64,000 bases of DNA, taken from assembly GCA_026392115.1 (NCBI GenBank), contig JAPLCQ010000069.1, positions 1 through 64,000 of the forward strand, written 5' to 3'. A program made the translations under genes and the position numbers. Source of the DNA: Armatimonadota bacterium. GTDB lineage: Bacteria; Armatimonadota; Chthonomonadetes; Chthonomonadales; CAJBBX01. The notes below the pieces were generated by a model that saw only the letters and a program-made list of their open reading frames with translations, did not search any database and was not told the DNA's origin. Shown one piece after another: positions 28,211-37,480 of this stretch; the stretch's first letter is position 1; each line of letters begins with the position of its first letter.

Positions 28211-29184
28211 CGAAGCAGTTCCTGGACGCGCTGTACGCGCCCTACTCCGGGCTGGGAGACGGCTTCGACCGGCCCAGCCTGGAGATACGGGCATTGCCCC
28301 CACGGGGCGCCGCCGAGGGCATGCAGCCGGTGCGGCAGTGGTTCGGGCTGGACCGGACCGAACAGGCCGCCGAGGTCTGCATGGGGCTGGCCGAGACGAT
28401 GGACGTGTACGTGGGAGTGCTGCCCCGGCGCGGGCACGGCGGGAAGATGGGCAGCGTGCCGTGGGGCGGCTGGCTCTTCGCGGACATCGACGGCGGAGAC
28501 GACGGTGTGGCCGGCGCGGTGCAGCTGGTGGCGCGGGAGCCCAGGAAGTGGGCGGCGCCCCACATGATGGTGGTCTCGGGCGGCGGAGTGCACTGCTATT
28601 GGCGACTGCGCGCGGCCGCCGAGCTGGCCGACGCGGAGCAGCGGGCGGCATGGAAGTCGGCTGAGAAGGGGCTGGTAGCCGCGATCGGGGGCGCCGCGCC
28701 ACAGGCCCACGCCGACCCGCAGGCGACGGATATCGCGCGGATCCTGCGGGTGCCTGGCACGGTGAACCACAAGAGGCAGCGCCCCGTGGAGCTGATCCGG
28801 CTGCGCGATGGGGCCCACGGGCTGGATAGCTGGGTGGCCTCATGCGGGGCGGAGCGGCGCACGGACGAGCACGGACCGGCACGGACGGGCACGGACCATG
28901 TCCCGCAGAGCATCGGCCCGCTGCGGAGGGGGCTGCCTCGGGCCGGGGAGTGGCGCCCAGGTGAGCCTATCCCGGACGGGCTGCTGCGATGGGCTCGAAC
29001 CGGATACGTGGAGGGCGAACGCCACGGGCGGATCGTGAGCGACGCGAAGTGGCTGGTGCGGGATATCGGAATGCCCACCCATGTTGCGGAGACGCTGATC
29101 CGGACAAAGGCGATGGCCTCGCCGGGGTCACACCCGATCAGCGACGGGGAGCTGACGGCGATGATGAGGTGGGCGAATGCCTAG
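28201..29184 (+). CDS. RepB-like/AEP-fold primase
   Basis: LFADIDGGDD, VVSGGGVHCYWRL, TDIARILRVPGTVNHK. Confidence 0.75.
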   Translation: MAVAKQFLDALYAPYSGLGDGFDRPSLEIRALPPRGAAEGMQPVRQWFGLDRTEQAAEVCMGLAETMDVYVGVLPRRGHGGKMGSVPWGGWLFADIDGGDDGVAGAVQLVAREPRKWAAPHMMVVSGGGVHCYWRLRAAAELADAEQRAAWKSAEKGLVAAIGGAAPQAHADPQATDIARILRVPGTVNHKRQRPVELIRLRDGAHGLDSWVASCGAERRTDEHGPARTGTDHVPQSIGPLRRGLPRAGEWRPGEPIPDGLLRWARTGYVEGERHGRIVSDAKWLVRDIGMPTHVAETLIRTKAMASPGSHPISDGELTAMMRWANA

Positions 29185-30490
29185 CGACTCGTTCCGAGCC
29201 GAGATGCGCGGCATGACGGTGAGCGACTGGCAGGCCGTGCTGCTGGGCGCCGCGGAGATCTTCCCCGGCGGCGTGCGGTCGGCCTACGACGTGGCCGTGC
29301 GGACGTACCAGTCGGCGCTGCCCGAGGAGGAGGACGGCGACGGGCAGCTCGTGCGGCTGGACGAGTTCCTGAAGAGCGTGGGCGACCCGCCGCCCATGCT
29401 GATCGAGCAACTGGTGCCGGACAAGGCGATCGTGGCTCTGAGCGGCAAGCCGAAGTACGGGAAGAGCCTGGTGCTGCTGGACATCCTGGACAGCGTATGG
29501 CGGGGCTTCGCGGTGTTCGGGCGCTTCCGGGTGAACCGGCCCGGCCCGGTGGTCTACATCGGGATGGAGGACGGCCGGCACGAGATCGCCAACAGGTGGC
29601 GCCGCCGCGGCACTCAGCGGGACGGAGACGCCGATGTCTACATCTGCGCGGAGCGGATGCCGCTGGGCACGTCCGTGGGCGTGGAGGCGCTCCTGGCGCA
29701 GATTGGGGCCATGCCGAAGCCGCCCGTGCTGATCGGGATCGACACGGCGCGGGAGGCGCTCGGCATCACCGACTGGAACGACACCGGCGAGGTGGTGGAG
29801 CGGCTGCGCCCTCTGCGCGACATGGTGGCCCGGAAGGTCTGCTCGGTGATCCTGGTGGCGCACAACCGGAAGGCCGAGAGCCGGGACCAGGTGGACGCGC
29901 TGAGCGGATCGAACGCCTTCAGTTCGAGCATGGACGGCTTCATATCGGCCTACAAGAAGGAGATCACCGCGGACGACGGCATCAAGCTGAGCTTCCACTG
30001 CGAAGGGCGGCACGGGATGCGCGGCGAGTTCGAGATCGAGATGGACAGCGCGAACCTGACGTGGCGCTGCTCGGACGGCGGCGGACAGGCCGACGACCGG
30101 CTGACGACGACGCAGCGGCAGGCCCTGGCGGCCATGGCGGACTTCGAGAACAGCGAGTGCACAGGCCCCCAACTGGCGAAGGCGATCAGCCGCACCAGCC
30201 GGTGGGCGAACGACGTTCTGAGGCAGCTTGTGGCGGCTGGAATGGCCCACGATACAGGTAGACGCCATTCTGGTACTTCAGGGAGCCCGTCGGTGATCTA
30301 CCGGATGTCGCTGGAGGCGACGCAAACAGTCGATCTAAGCGGAAGTACCCCTATAGAGAAAACACCAGTACTTCCGCTTTGTGAGACCCCCCTAGAACCC
30401 CCCGTTGATGCCGGAGAACCGGCGGCAACAACGGAGAGAGTATGTGAACAAGCGTCTACCATTCTGCAGGAAGGATGGGAGGCGCTTTGA
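29177..30490 (+). CDS. RepA-like AAA ATPase/helicase
   Basis: Walker A SGKPKYGKSL, VVYIGMEDG, PVLIGIDTAREALG, SVILVAHNRK. Confidence 0.8.
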   Translation: MPSDSFRAEMRGMTVSDWQAVLLGAAEIFPGGVRSAYDVAVRTYQSALPEEEDGDGQLVRLDEFLKSVGDPPPMLIEQLVPDKAIVALSGKPKYGKSLVLLDILDSVWRGFAVFGRFRVNRPGPVVYIGMEDGRHEIANRWRRRGTQRDGDADVYICAERMPLGTSVGVEALLAQIGAMPKPPVLIGIDTAREALGITDWNDTGEVVERLRPLRDMVARKVCSVILVAHNRKAESRDQVDALSGSNAFSSSMDGFISAYKKEITADDGIKLSFHCEGRHGMRGEFEIEMDSANLTWRCSDGGGQADDRLTTTQRQALAAMADFENSECTGPQLAKAISRTSRWANDVLRQLVAAGMAHDTGRRHSGTSGSPSVIYRMSLEATQTVDLSGSTPIEKTPVLPLCETPLEPPVDAGEPAATTERVCEQASTILQEGWEAL

Positions 30491-31383
30491 GAGGGCCTTT
30501 TGAGGGCACACGGACTGCCACGGACGACCACGGACGGACCGGGGAAGAGGCGGCCTGGCAGGACGCCGAAACGACCGCCCTGGATGTCTATGTCCGGCTG
30601 AAGTGCGCGGGCGTCGGGCTGAGCCTGACGGGCAGCGGGATCGCCTCGGCGCGGATGCCGGCGGACCCGGAGCTGCGGGCGATGGCCCGGACGCACAAGG
30701 CCGGGCTGATGCGCATCCTGCTGGAGGGCGCCCCGAAGGTGTGCCGGAAGTGCGGGCTGGTGGACGAGGCTCAGCGGATGGCATGGGTGGACGAGGGCAC
30801 GGTGTGCATTCCCGGCTGCCTGCCGGACGGGCTGGTCTATATGGGCAACCGGGTGACCCGGGCGACGGTGCGCGGGATGGCGGAGGCGATCGTGGCCGGG
30901 TGGACGTTCCTGGCGGGCCGGATGGACGGGGTCCGCGTGGAGCTGGGCGGGGGGCAACGCCGCAGGAAGGAAGAACCCTATGGAGAGTGCGCGATGACCT
31001 GGACGCTTTGCAGGAAAGGGGCCACGCACCGGCTGAGCGGGGCTGTGGTCTCGTTCACACGGTGCGGCTCGTCGATCATCGCTACGACGAGCGAGGAGGT
31101 CTGGGAGGGGCTCGGGCAGTGCGCGTTCTTCTCGGTGCACCAGCACGACGCGAGCGTGCCTGTAGAGAACAAGCCCACGCCGGCCATGCGGGCGGCAGGG
31201 CGCGAGGCGATCGCGGCGTACGTGCAGGCCCATGCGGTGCACGACGAGCCTGTGACCGCCGACGTGGTGCGCACGATCGGCGCGGACCACGGGCTGACGG
31301 CGGCCGAAGCGACCCGCGTGATGCAGGCGGCGCTGAGCGAACTGGCCGAGGCTCGGGCGGCCGAGAGGAGGGGGAAGGGATGA
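30475..31383 (+). CDS. Hypothetical phage protein (start uncertain)
   Basis: Long ORF; TubC-docking-like LKCAGVGLSLTGSGIASARMPADPELRAMARTHKAGLMRIL and CRKC...C motif. Confidence 0.55.
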   Translation: MGGALRGPFEGTRTATDDHGRTGEEAAWQDAETTALDVYVRLKCAGVGLSLTGSGIASARMPADPELRAMARTHKAGLMRILLEGAPKVCRKCGLVDEAQRMAWVDEGTVCIPGCLPDGLVYMGNRVTRATVRGMAEAIVAGWTFLAGRMDGVRVELGGGQRRRKEEPYGECAMTWTLCRKGATHRLSGAVVSFTRCGSSIIATTSEEVWEGLGQCAFFSVHQHDASVPVENKPTPAMRAAGREAIAAYVQAHAVHDEPVTADVVRTIGADHGLTAAEATRVMQAALSELAEARAAERRGKG

Positions 31384-31625
31384 GCCAGATCAACCCTGAC
31401 CACTACTCAAATGGCGGGCGAGCCGAGACGATCGACATCATCGCCAAGCTCGGATGGGGCCGCGACTTCTGCCGCGGCAACATCCTCAAGTACGTCACCA
31501 GATACCAGGACAAGGGCGGCATCGAGGACCTCCAGAAGGCGCGCACGTATATTGAGTTTCTCATCGAGATTGAGCGAGGCAACGATCCGAGCGTCGTCCA
31601 CACGGGACCGGAGGTGGAGGAATGA
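31380..31625 (+). CDS. DUF3310 phage protein
   Basis: INPDHYSNGGRAETIDIIAKLG...NILKYVTRYQDKGGIEDLQKARTYIEFLI. Confidence 0.88.
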   Translation: MSQINPDHYSNGGRAETIDIIAKLGWGRDFCRGNILKYVTRYQDKGGIEDLQKARTYIEFLIEIERGNDPSVVHTGPEVEE

Positions 31626-31933
31626 CCGCGCTTGAGCAACTGGCGGTTGACTACGTGCGGGCTCGTGGAGCCAGGGACGACGCGCGGAAGGCCCGGGCAA
31701 AGGCCTTGCTGGAGTTGAGCAAGCGCTTCGAGACGCGCGGCGTGGCACGGCCGAGTATCGACGAGGAGCTGAGCATCGCCATGGGCAAGGCGTGGAACCG
31801 GCTCCGCAAGGCCGTGGCGGCCATGGATGACGGGGCGCCACGGCTTGACGGGGTTGACGGGGTTGACGATGGGGGCAACGGCCAGGCCGACCCCTACGCC
31901 CAGATGAGCATGGGCATGGACGGTCTGCCATGA
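31622..31933 (+). CDS. Hypothetical phage protein
   Basis: ATGA-type overlap with neighbours. Confidence 0.6.
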   Translation: MTALEQLAVDYVRARGARDDARKARAKALLELSKRFETRGVARPSIDEELSIAMGKAWNRLRKAVAAMDDGAPRLDGVDGVDDGGNGQADPYAQMSMGMDGLP

Positions 31934-32586
31934 CCTGCAGGTGTGGGGCTCCGATGTTCCCACGGTACGACCGGACCGGGCGGCGGGTTGTGGGACATGT
32001 GTGCCAGGGATGCGGGGCCGAGGCCAGCGCCGGGGGCGCGCCGATCGTGGTGGCGCCGAAGCTGCCGGGGTTGGACCGGGGGCGGCAGCGGCGGGCGGCT
32101 CCGGTCTACGCGACGGAGGGCGAGCTGCAGGCGGCGATCACCCGGCGGCTGCGGGCGGACGGGCACACGGTGCTCTCTACTAGCCGGCACCGGCGCGGTG
32201 TGACCTGCCGGAAGTGCGGCGCCTGGAGCATGCCTCAGGGCGGCGACGGGGTTGACCGCGGCGTGCCGGACCTGCTGGTGCACGTGGACGGCGCCCGGTG
32301 GATCGGCATGGAGGTGAAGGGGCACCGGACCGCGGTGAGCCCGGAGCAGCAGGCGCTGCGCGACGCGGGCCGGATCGTGATCGTTCGGAGCGTGGAGGAG
32401 GCGCTGGAGGCGGCTGAGGGGCTGAAGGGGAGAACGGGCGAAGGGGAGAAGGGGGGAACGGGTGACCACACCGTCAACGGTGTCAACACCGCCAGCACGG
32501 TCCGGCCGTTGTCACCTCCTCACCTGAATCGCCCCCTCACCTCCTCCTCCCGCGAGGCGGGATCGGGCGTTCGGGGAGTGCGGTGA
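31930..32586 (+). CDS. VRR-NUC domain nuclease
   Basis: TEGELQAAITRRLRADGHTVLS...GVPDLLVHVDGARWIGMEVKGHRTAVSPEQQALRDAGRIVIVR. Confidence 0.85.
   Translation: MTCRCGAPMFPRYDRTGRRVVGHVCQGCGAEASAGGAPIVVAPKLPGLDRGRQRRAAPVYATEGELQAAITRRLRADGHTVLSTSRHRRGVTCRKCGAWSMPQGGDGVDRGVPDLLVHVDGARWIGMEVKGHRTAVSPEQQALRDAGRIVIVRSVEEALEAAEGLKGRTGEGEKGGTGDHTVNGVNTASTVRPLSPPHLNRPLTSSSREAGSGVRGVR
32461..32553 (+). repeat. SD/anti-SD element copy A (inside VRR-NUC 3' end)
   Basis: GGTGACCACACCGTCAACGGTGTCAACACCGCCAGCACGGTCCGGCCGTTGTCACCTCCTCACCTGAATC... Confidence 0.85.
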
Positions 32587-32768
32587 CGGTTCGTTGCCCG
32601 GTGTGCGGCAGGTTTCTGCTGGAGCTCAGGGGCGGCGCCGGGCTCGTCTGCCGGGTGCGCTGCCCCCGGTGTCGGCAGCATGTGCTGGTGCTGGCCTCCG
32701 GTCCGGGAGTGGTGGTTACTGAACGGATCGAACGGGCAACCCTTGACAGCAATGGGCATTCGGTGTAG
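32583..32768 (+). CDS. com: Com-like zinc-finger translational regulator (phage Mu Com family)
   Basis: VRCPVCGRFLLELRGGAGLVCRVRCPRCRQHVLVL matches the layout of Mu Com IRCKNCNKLLFKADSFDHIEIRCPRCKRHIIML (from memory). Confidence 0.72.
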   Translation: MTVRCPVCGRFLLELRGGAGLVCRVRCPRCRQHVLVLASGPGVVVTERIERATLDSNGHSV

Positions 32769-32771
32769 ACT
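32743..32771 (+). promoter_or_regulatory. Sigma70-like promoter TTGACA-N17-TAGACT (head/late operon)
   Basis: -35 32743-32748, -10 32766-32771; same hexamers as 25056 promoter. Confidence 0.7.
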
Positions 32772-33037
32772 GATCTAACAACCGGCGCACCCTTCAACGG
32801 GCAAGCGCCGCCATAACCGATCGAAACGCGGGCACATTCAACGCCCCTGACGACTTCGCGCTTTATCGCGCGGTGACGCCGGGGGCGTTTCTGCGTTTGG
32901 GACCCGAACCCGGGGAGATGATGGCCCATGAAGCTCTGCCGCACTGGCCTGAACGACGTGAGCCGGCCTTCGATCCATGGCGAGCGCGATTCGGCGCCGT
33001 GCCACCTGAGCCCGAGAGGGCCGGAGGATGCCGGCTG

Positions 33038-33346
33038 ATGGCTGACACGCACAGCACGGCAGACTGCCCCTACGCGCCGCTGATCGGCAAGATCGTCTCC
33101 GACATGGAGGAGGGGCGACGAGAGGCCAGGGCCGACTCTCAGGAGACGCGCGAGACGCTGAAGAAGCTCGAAGTGCAGCTTGCGGCCGTGCAGCAGTCGG
33201 CGATCACCGGGCGGGCCATGTGGGCCGGGATCACAGCGGCGGCCGGGCTGGCCGGAGGCGCGGGCGCGATGCTGCTGCAGAAGCTGGTGACGGCCACGCC
33301 GGGATCGGCGGCCATCGCGGCGCACATCGCCGGCCAGGCGAAGTGA
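33038..33346 (+). CDS. Small coiled-coil/TM phage protein (XhlA/holin-like)
   Basis: Coiled coil ETRETLKKLEVQLAAVQ then TM AMWAGITAAAGLAGGAGAMLL. Confidence 0.5.
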   Translation: MADTHSTADCPYAPLIGKIVSDMEEGRREARADSQETRETLKKLEVQLAAVQQSAITGRAMWAGITAAAGLAGGAGAMLLQKLVTATPGSAAIAAHIAGQAK

Positions 33347-33356
33347 GGAGACCGAT

Positions 33357-33542
33357 ATGAGCGCACTGGCCGATGTGATCGATGCCTACGCGGCGCTGAA
33401 GGTTGCGGCGGCCTGCCTTGCGAAGGTGGAGCCGGGAGAGCAGATCGAGGCGGACATCCCGGACATCACGCTGAGCTACCGGGTTAACGGCAAGCAGATC
33501 CGAGGGCGCATCGTGTCGGTCACCGTCGAGCGAGAGGGGTAG
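33357..33542 (+). CDS. Hypothetical phage protein
   Basis: 61-aa ORF in operon. Confidence 0.5.
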   Translation: MSALADVIDAYAALKVAAACLAKVEPGEQIEADIPDITLSYRVNGKQIRGRIVSVTVEREG

Positions 33543-33551
33543 GGGCTGTGG

Positions 33552-34025
33552 TTGGCGCTGACCCAGAACACGGGCGGGCACGGACGGGCAGAGCCACCAA
33601 GGACCGGTGTTCGAACAGATGCGAACACGTTCGAACGGGAGGTGGGGGTGGCTAGAGCGCTGGACAGGGCGGTTCAGGACCAGGTGATCGCGGACCTCTG
33701 CGCGCAGATGGGCATTCGCGAGGTCGCGCGGAAGTACCGCCTGTCGCCGTCCACCGTGAGCGCCATTCGGGCGGAGATCAAGGACCGGGTGCAGGCCGCC
33801 GCGCCGGAAGTGAAGCGCCAGTTAGACGAGCTGCTGCTCGATGCCCTGGCGGCGAGCCTCGAGGCGCAGCGACGCATCGCCGAGGTGGTGAGTGAGCCAG
33901 AGTACGTGCGCAAGCAGACCGCCGCCGCGAATTCCGACATGTTTGGCGCCCTTGCGTCTCACTCGGTTCGACTTCTCGAAGCGGCGAGTTGGGCAGAGGC
34001 CGACGGCGAAGCGCCGGACGGCTGA
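33552..34025 (+). CDS. Putative terminase small subunit
   Basis: HTH MGIREVARKYRLSPSTVSAIRAEI; immediately before TerL. Confidence 0.6.
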   Translation: MALTQNTGGHGRAEPPRTGVRTDANTFEREVGVARALDRAVQDQVIADLCAQMGIREVARKYRLSPSTVSAIRAEIKDRVQAAAPEVKRQLDELLLDALAASLEAQRRIAEVVSEPEYVRKQTAAANSDMFGALASHSVRLLEAASWAEADGEAPDG

Positions 34026-35376
34026 GGACCTTGACAACCGAATAGGGCTGGCCGAGTTCGTTGAGCGGACGACGGTGCTGGAGCTGGACCCATGGCAGAG
34101 GCACCTGTGCGCGAGGCTTGAGCGGATCGGGGAGGAGCGTGGGGCGCGGATCCTGATCCATGCGCCGCCGCAGCACGGTAAGAGCATCATCGTGTCGCAG
34201 CGGTTCCCCGCCTGGCTGCTCTCCAGAAGGCCGCAGGAGCGCGTGAAACTGGCTTGCTACAACATCACCCACGCGACGCGGTTCGGGCGCATCGTACGGG
34301 ACCTGATGGCCGGGGATGAGTATGCACGGGCGTTCCCCGACCCGGCTCTCCGGCTACCGACGGTGACCAGCGCGGAGGAGTGGAGCACGGCGGCCCGGCA
34401 CAAGCTGGCCGACGCGCAGCCCTCGTTCAAGGCGCTGGGGCTGGTGACCGGGTTTGTGGGGCAGGGCGCGGACACGCTGATCATCGATGACCCGTACGCT
34501 AGCCCGCAGGACGCGCTGAGCGAGGCGATCCGGGCTTCGACGTGGATGTTCTGGAACGAGAGCGCCCGGGTTCGTATCCGGGACGACGCGAACGTGGTGG
34601 TGATGTTCCACCGCTACCACGAAGAGGACCTGGCGGGCCAGCTAATGGCCGAGGGCGGATGGGAGGAGCTGCGCTACGCGGCCCAGGCGGACGGCGATCC
34701 GGAGAGCCCGGACCCGATCGGCCGGCCGGAGGGGCAGTACCTGAGCCCGAGGTTCAGCGAGGGTTACTACGACGCGCAGCGGGAGCAGACGCTTGTCTGG
34801 TTCGGGCAGTTCCAGGGGCGGCCCAGCGCGAAGACGGGCGACCTGTTCGACGTGACGAAGATCGAGGTGGTTGCGGCGGCGCCGGCGGGGCTGACCCGGG
34901 TTCGGGCCTGGGACAAGGCGGCCACGAAGGGCGGCGGCGACTGGACGGCCGGCGTGCTGATGGGCTTCGACGGCAAGGGCACCTACACCGTGCTCGACGT
35001 TGTCCGGGAGCAGTGGGGGCCGGGCGAGCGGGACGCGGGCATACGGCTGGTGGCGGGCATGGACGGCCCCGAGGTGCGCATCGTGGGACCGCAGGACCCG
35101 GGGCAGGCCGGCGTGATGGACGCGGCCCAGTTCGTGGCCATGCTGGCCGGCTACATGGCGGAGACGCACCCGGTGACGGGCGACAAGCGAGTGCGGGCCG
35201 GGCCGTTCGCGGCTCAGGTGAACGCGAGGAACGTGAAGATGCTGAAGGGCGACTGGAACGGAGCCTACCTGAAGGAGCTGAAGGGCTTCCCGAGGGGCCG
35301 CAACGACGACCAGGTGGACGCCTCGGCCGACGCGTTCAACGCGCTGGTGACGCAGGCGAACTGGGAGTGGTCGTGA
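33892..35376 (+). CDS. Terminase large subunit (start uncertain, may be nearer 34025)
   Basis: Walker A-like HAPPQHGKS, DTLIIDDPYA, RAWDKAATKGGGDWTAGVLMG nuclease motif. Confidence 0.92.
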   Translation: MSQSTCASRPPPRIPTCLAPLRLTRFDFSKRRVGQRPTAKRRTAEDLDNRIGLAEFVERTTVLELDPWQRHLCARLERIGEERGARILIHAPPQHGKSIIVSQRFPAWLLSRRPQERVKLACYNITHATRFGRIVRDLMAGDEYARAFPDPALRLPTVTSAEEWSTAARHKLADAQPSFKALGLVTGFVGQGADTLIIDDPYASPQDALSEAIRASTWMFWNESARVRIRDDANVVVMFHRYHEEDLAGQLMAEGGWEELRYAAQADGDPESPDPIGRPEGQYLSPRFSEGYYDAQREQTLVWFGQFQGRPSAKTGDLFDVTKIEVVAAAPAGLTRVRAWDKAATKGGGDWTAGVLMGFDGKGTYTVLDVVREQWGPGERDAGIRLVAGMDGPEVRIVGPQDPGQAGVMDAAQFVAMLAGYMAETHPVTGDKRVRAGPFAAQVNARNVKMLKGDWNGAYLKELKGFPRGRNDDQVDASADAFNALVTQANWEWS

Positions 35377-35395
35377 GGCGCGCTGGGAGGCGATC

Positions 35396-35518
35396 ATGAC
35401 GCCGCTGGGACTGTTCTTGTACGGGCTGGCGTTGGCCGGCGGCGTGGTGGCCGTGGGGGTTGCCGGGCTGGTTGTGGTCGGGCTGTTTGGGCTGATGATG
35501 GCTCCTCGGGAGCGATGA
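35396..35518 (+). CDS. Small membrane protein
   Basis: MTPLGLFLYGLALAGGVVAVGVAGLVVVGLFGLMMAPRER. Confidence 0.5.
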   Translation: MTPLGLFLYGLALAGGVVAVGVAGLVVVGLFGLMMAPRER

Positions 35519-35519
35519 G

Positions 35520-37364
35520 ATGGCACTGAGCGTTCGACGGCAGATACAGGCTGGGCTCAAGGCGGCTGGTTTCCGGCTGCCCGGGTCCGGCTACGGCTAT
35601 GGGCCGGACCTCTACGGATGGTTCGGGCGAACGCTGCCGGGCACTCAGTTCGACTTCCGATCGGAGGCGGGCGCGCTCTGGGAGAACGGGGCCTTCGCGG
35701 CGTGCCTGCGCTGGCTGCAGGACACCTGGACCGAGGCGCCCATGTGCGTGCGGACGCGGGACGCCAACAACCGCTGGGTGACGGACCCGACGCACGCGGC
35801 GGAGGCCTGGTTCAACGAGCCGAGCCCCTACTACGACGCGTCGGTGCTCTGGTACGGCACGCTGCTCTCGCTGAAGAGCGACGGGAACGCCTACTGGTAC
35901 AAGGTGCGCTCTCGGGCCAAGCAGATGGTGGGCGTGATCTACCTGCCGCACTTCCTGGTGACGCCGCGCTGGACGGCGGGCGGCTCCACGTTCATCGAGA
36001 CCTACGAGTACCGGCCGGACGGCACGCCGATCCAACTGGACCCGGCCGACGTGGTGCACCTGCGGATCGGGATGGACCCGTTCCAGATGCGGCGCGGCCT
36101 GAAGCTCATGGACGCGGTGCTGCGCGAGGTCTGCACGGAGAACGAGATCGCCACGTTCCATGCGGCGGTGCTGCGCAATGGAGGCTTCCCGGGGGCCGTG
36201 GTGTCGCCGGAGGGGTCGCACAACGGGCAGCCTGCGATGCTGACGAAGCCGCAGCGAGACGAGTTCCGGGAGCAGTGGAAAGAGCGGTTCAGCAAGGACG
36301 GCGCCGGAGAGGTGTTCGTGCAGAGCATCCCTGTGAAGGTTCAGGTGCCGGGTTGGAAGCCCAGCGAGATGATGATGGACAAGATACGCGGGCTGAACAG
36401 CAGCTACATCTGCGCGGCGTTCGGCCTGGACCCGATGGTAGTGGGGCTTCCGAGCGAGACGAAGACGTTTGCGAACTACGAGGAGGCCCGGCAAGGGGCG
36501 TACGACAACCTGGTCCTCCCGCTGCATCGTGTGATCGGCCGCCAGTTGGACCGGCAAGTCCTGCCCGAGCTGGTGGGCAGCAACCCGGTGAACCAACGGA
36601 TCGGCTGGGACTACCAGGATGTCCGCGAGCTGCGGGAGGACCGGGCGAAGATCTACCCGGTGCTGAGCCAGGCTGTGGGCGGCCGCCCGTGGCTGACGGT
36701 GAACGAGGTCCGGTCGATCGTGGACTTCAAGCCGATGGACGGGGCGGACGAGCTGGAGGCTCCGGAGCCGCCGATTTCCGCGGGGGCGAGGGGGAGAAGG
36801 GGAGAAGGGGAGAAGGGGCCCGACGCCGGGGCGGCCGAGGCGAAGTGGGACGGGCAGCCGAGGCAGGCCGGTGGGAAGTTCGGGCCGGGCAAGATGCCCA
36901 AGCCGGGAGATGTCGAGCCGACTGGTGACGGCAACTTCGGGCCGATCTACGCTCAGTTCAAGGGGCGGCCGGAAGATGCGATCGCGCAGCTCCTGATTAC
37001 CGAAAAGGGCGAGGTCCCTGGCGCGTTCCATCGCGATGACCTGGGAGACATCGATCTGATCTGGGGAAGTGAAGGCGCTAGCAAGGGTAAGGGCTATGGG
37101 CTGGCCAAGGTTGCGAAGTGGCATCCTGAGATGCTGACGATCCTGCCGGATGTCATCGCGCAAGGAACCGTCAAAGCGGGCCCCACTACGGATCTATCGC
37201 GCACTATCGTGGATGGCGAGCATTTGGCGCTGGTGAAACTCACGTGGTACGAGAAGCAGAAGACGTGGCTAATGACCGCCTACGGTGCAGAGGGTGACAC
37301 AGGACTCGGTGAATCGACGCGGAAGATTATTGCCGCTCTTAGGAATAGCAAAGATGGCAGTTGA
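35520..37364 (+). CDS. Phage portal protein with C-terminal barnase/EndoU/colicin-type nuclease-like (PBECR-like) domain
   Basis: Portal: LPGTQFDFRSEAGALWENGAFAACLRWLQDTWTEAP...ICAAFGLDPMVVGL; C-term FGPIYAQFKGRPEDAIAQLL...GDIDLIWG...GYGLAKVAKWHPEML. Confidence 0.82.
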   Translation: MALSVRRQIQAGLKAAGFRLPGSGYGYGPDLYGWFGRTLPGTQFDFRSEAGALWENGAFAACLRWLQDTWTEAPMCVRTRDANNRWVTDPTHAAEAWFNEPSPYYDASVLWYGTLLSLKSDGNAYWYKVRSRAKQMVGVIYLPHFLVTPRWTAGGSTFIETYEYRPDGTPIQLDPADVVHLRIGMDPFQMRRGLKLMDAVLREVCTENEIATFHAAVLRNGGFPGAVVSPEGSHNGQPAMLTKPQRDEFREQWKERFSKDGAGEVFVQSIPVKVQVPGWKPSEMMMDKIRGLNSSYICAAFGLDPMVVGLPSETKTFANYEEARQGAYDNLVLPLHRVIGRQLDRQVLPELVGSNPVNQRIGWDYQDVRELREDRAKIYPVLSQAVGGRPWLTVNEVRSIVDFKPMDGADELEAPEPPISAGARGRRGEGEKGPDAGAAEAKWDGQPRQAGGKFGPGKMPKPGDVEPTGDGNFGPIYAQFKGRPEDAIAQLLITEKGEVPGAFHRDDLGDIDLIWGSEGASKGKGYGLAKVAKWHPEMLTILPDVIAQGTVKAGPTTDLSRTIVDGEHLALVKLTWYEKQKTWLMTAYGAEGDTGLGESTRKIIAALRNSKDGS

Positions 37365-37480
37365 CATCTGTCCGGGGATTAGTCCGGGCCCAGAGCTACG
37401 CACCCGCCGCCTGCCTTGGTCGTCGGCGGGTGGGAGCTGCCATCGGCCCGATTATACAGCACTTCGGACGGTGGCGCAAG

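Noticed and set aside
31848-31870. TTGAC-repeat (gttgacggggttgacgg) as promoter -35 boxes
   Set aside because: Part of a coding short-repeat tract with no properly spaced -10 hexamer
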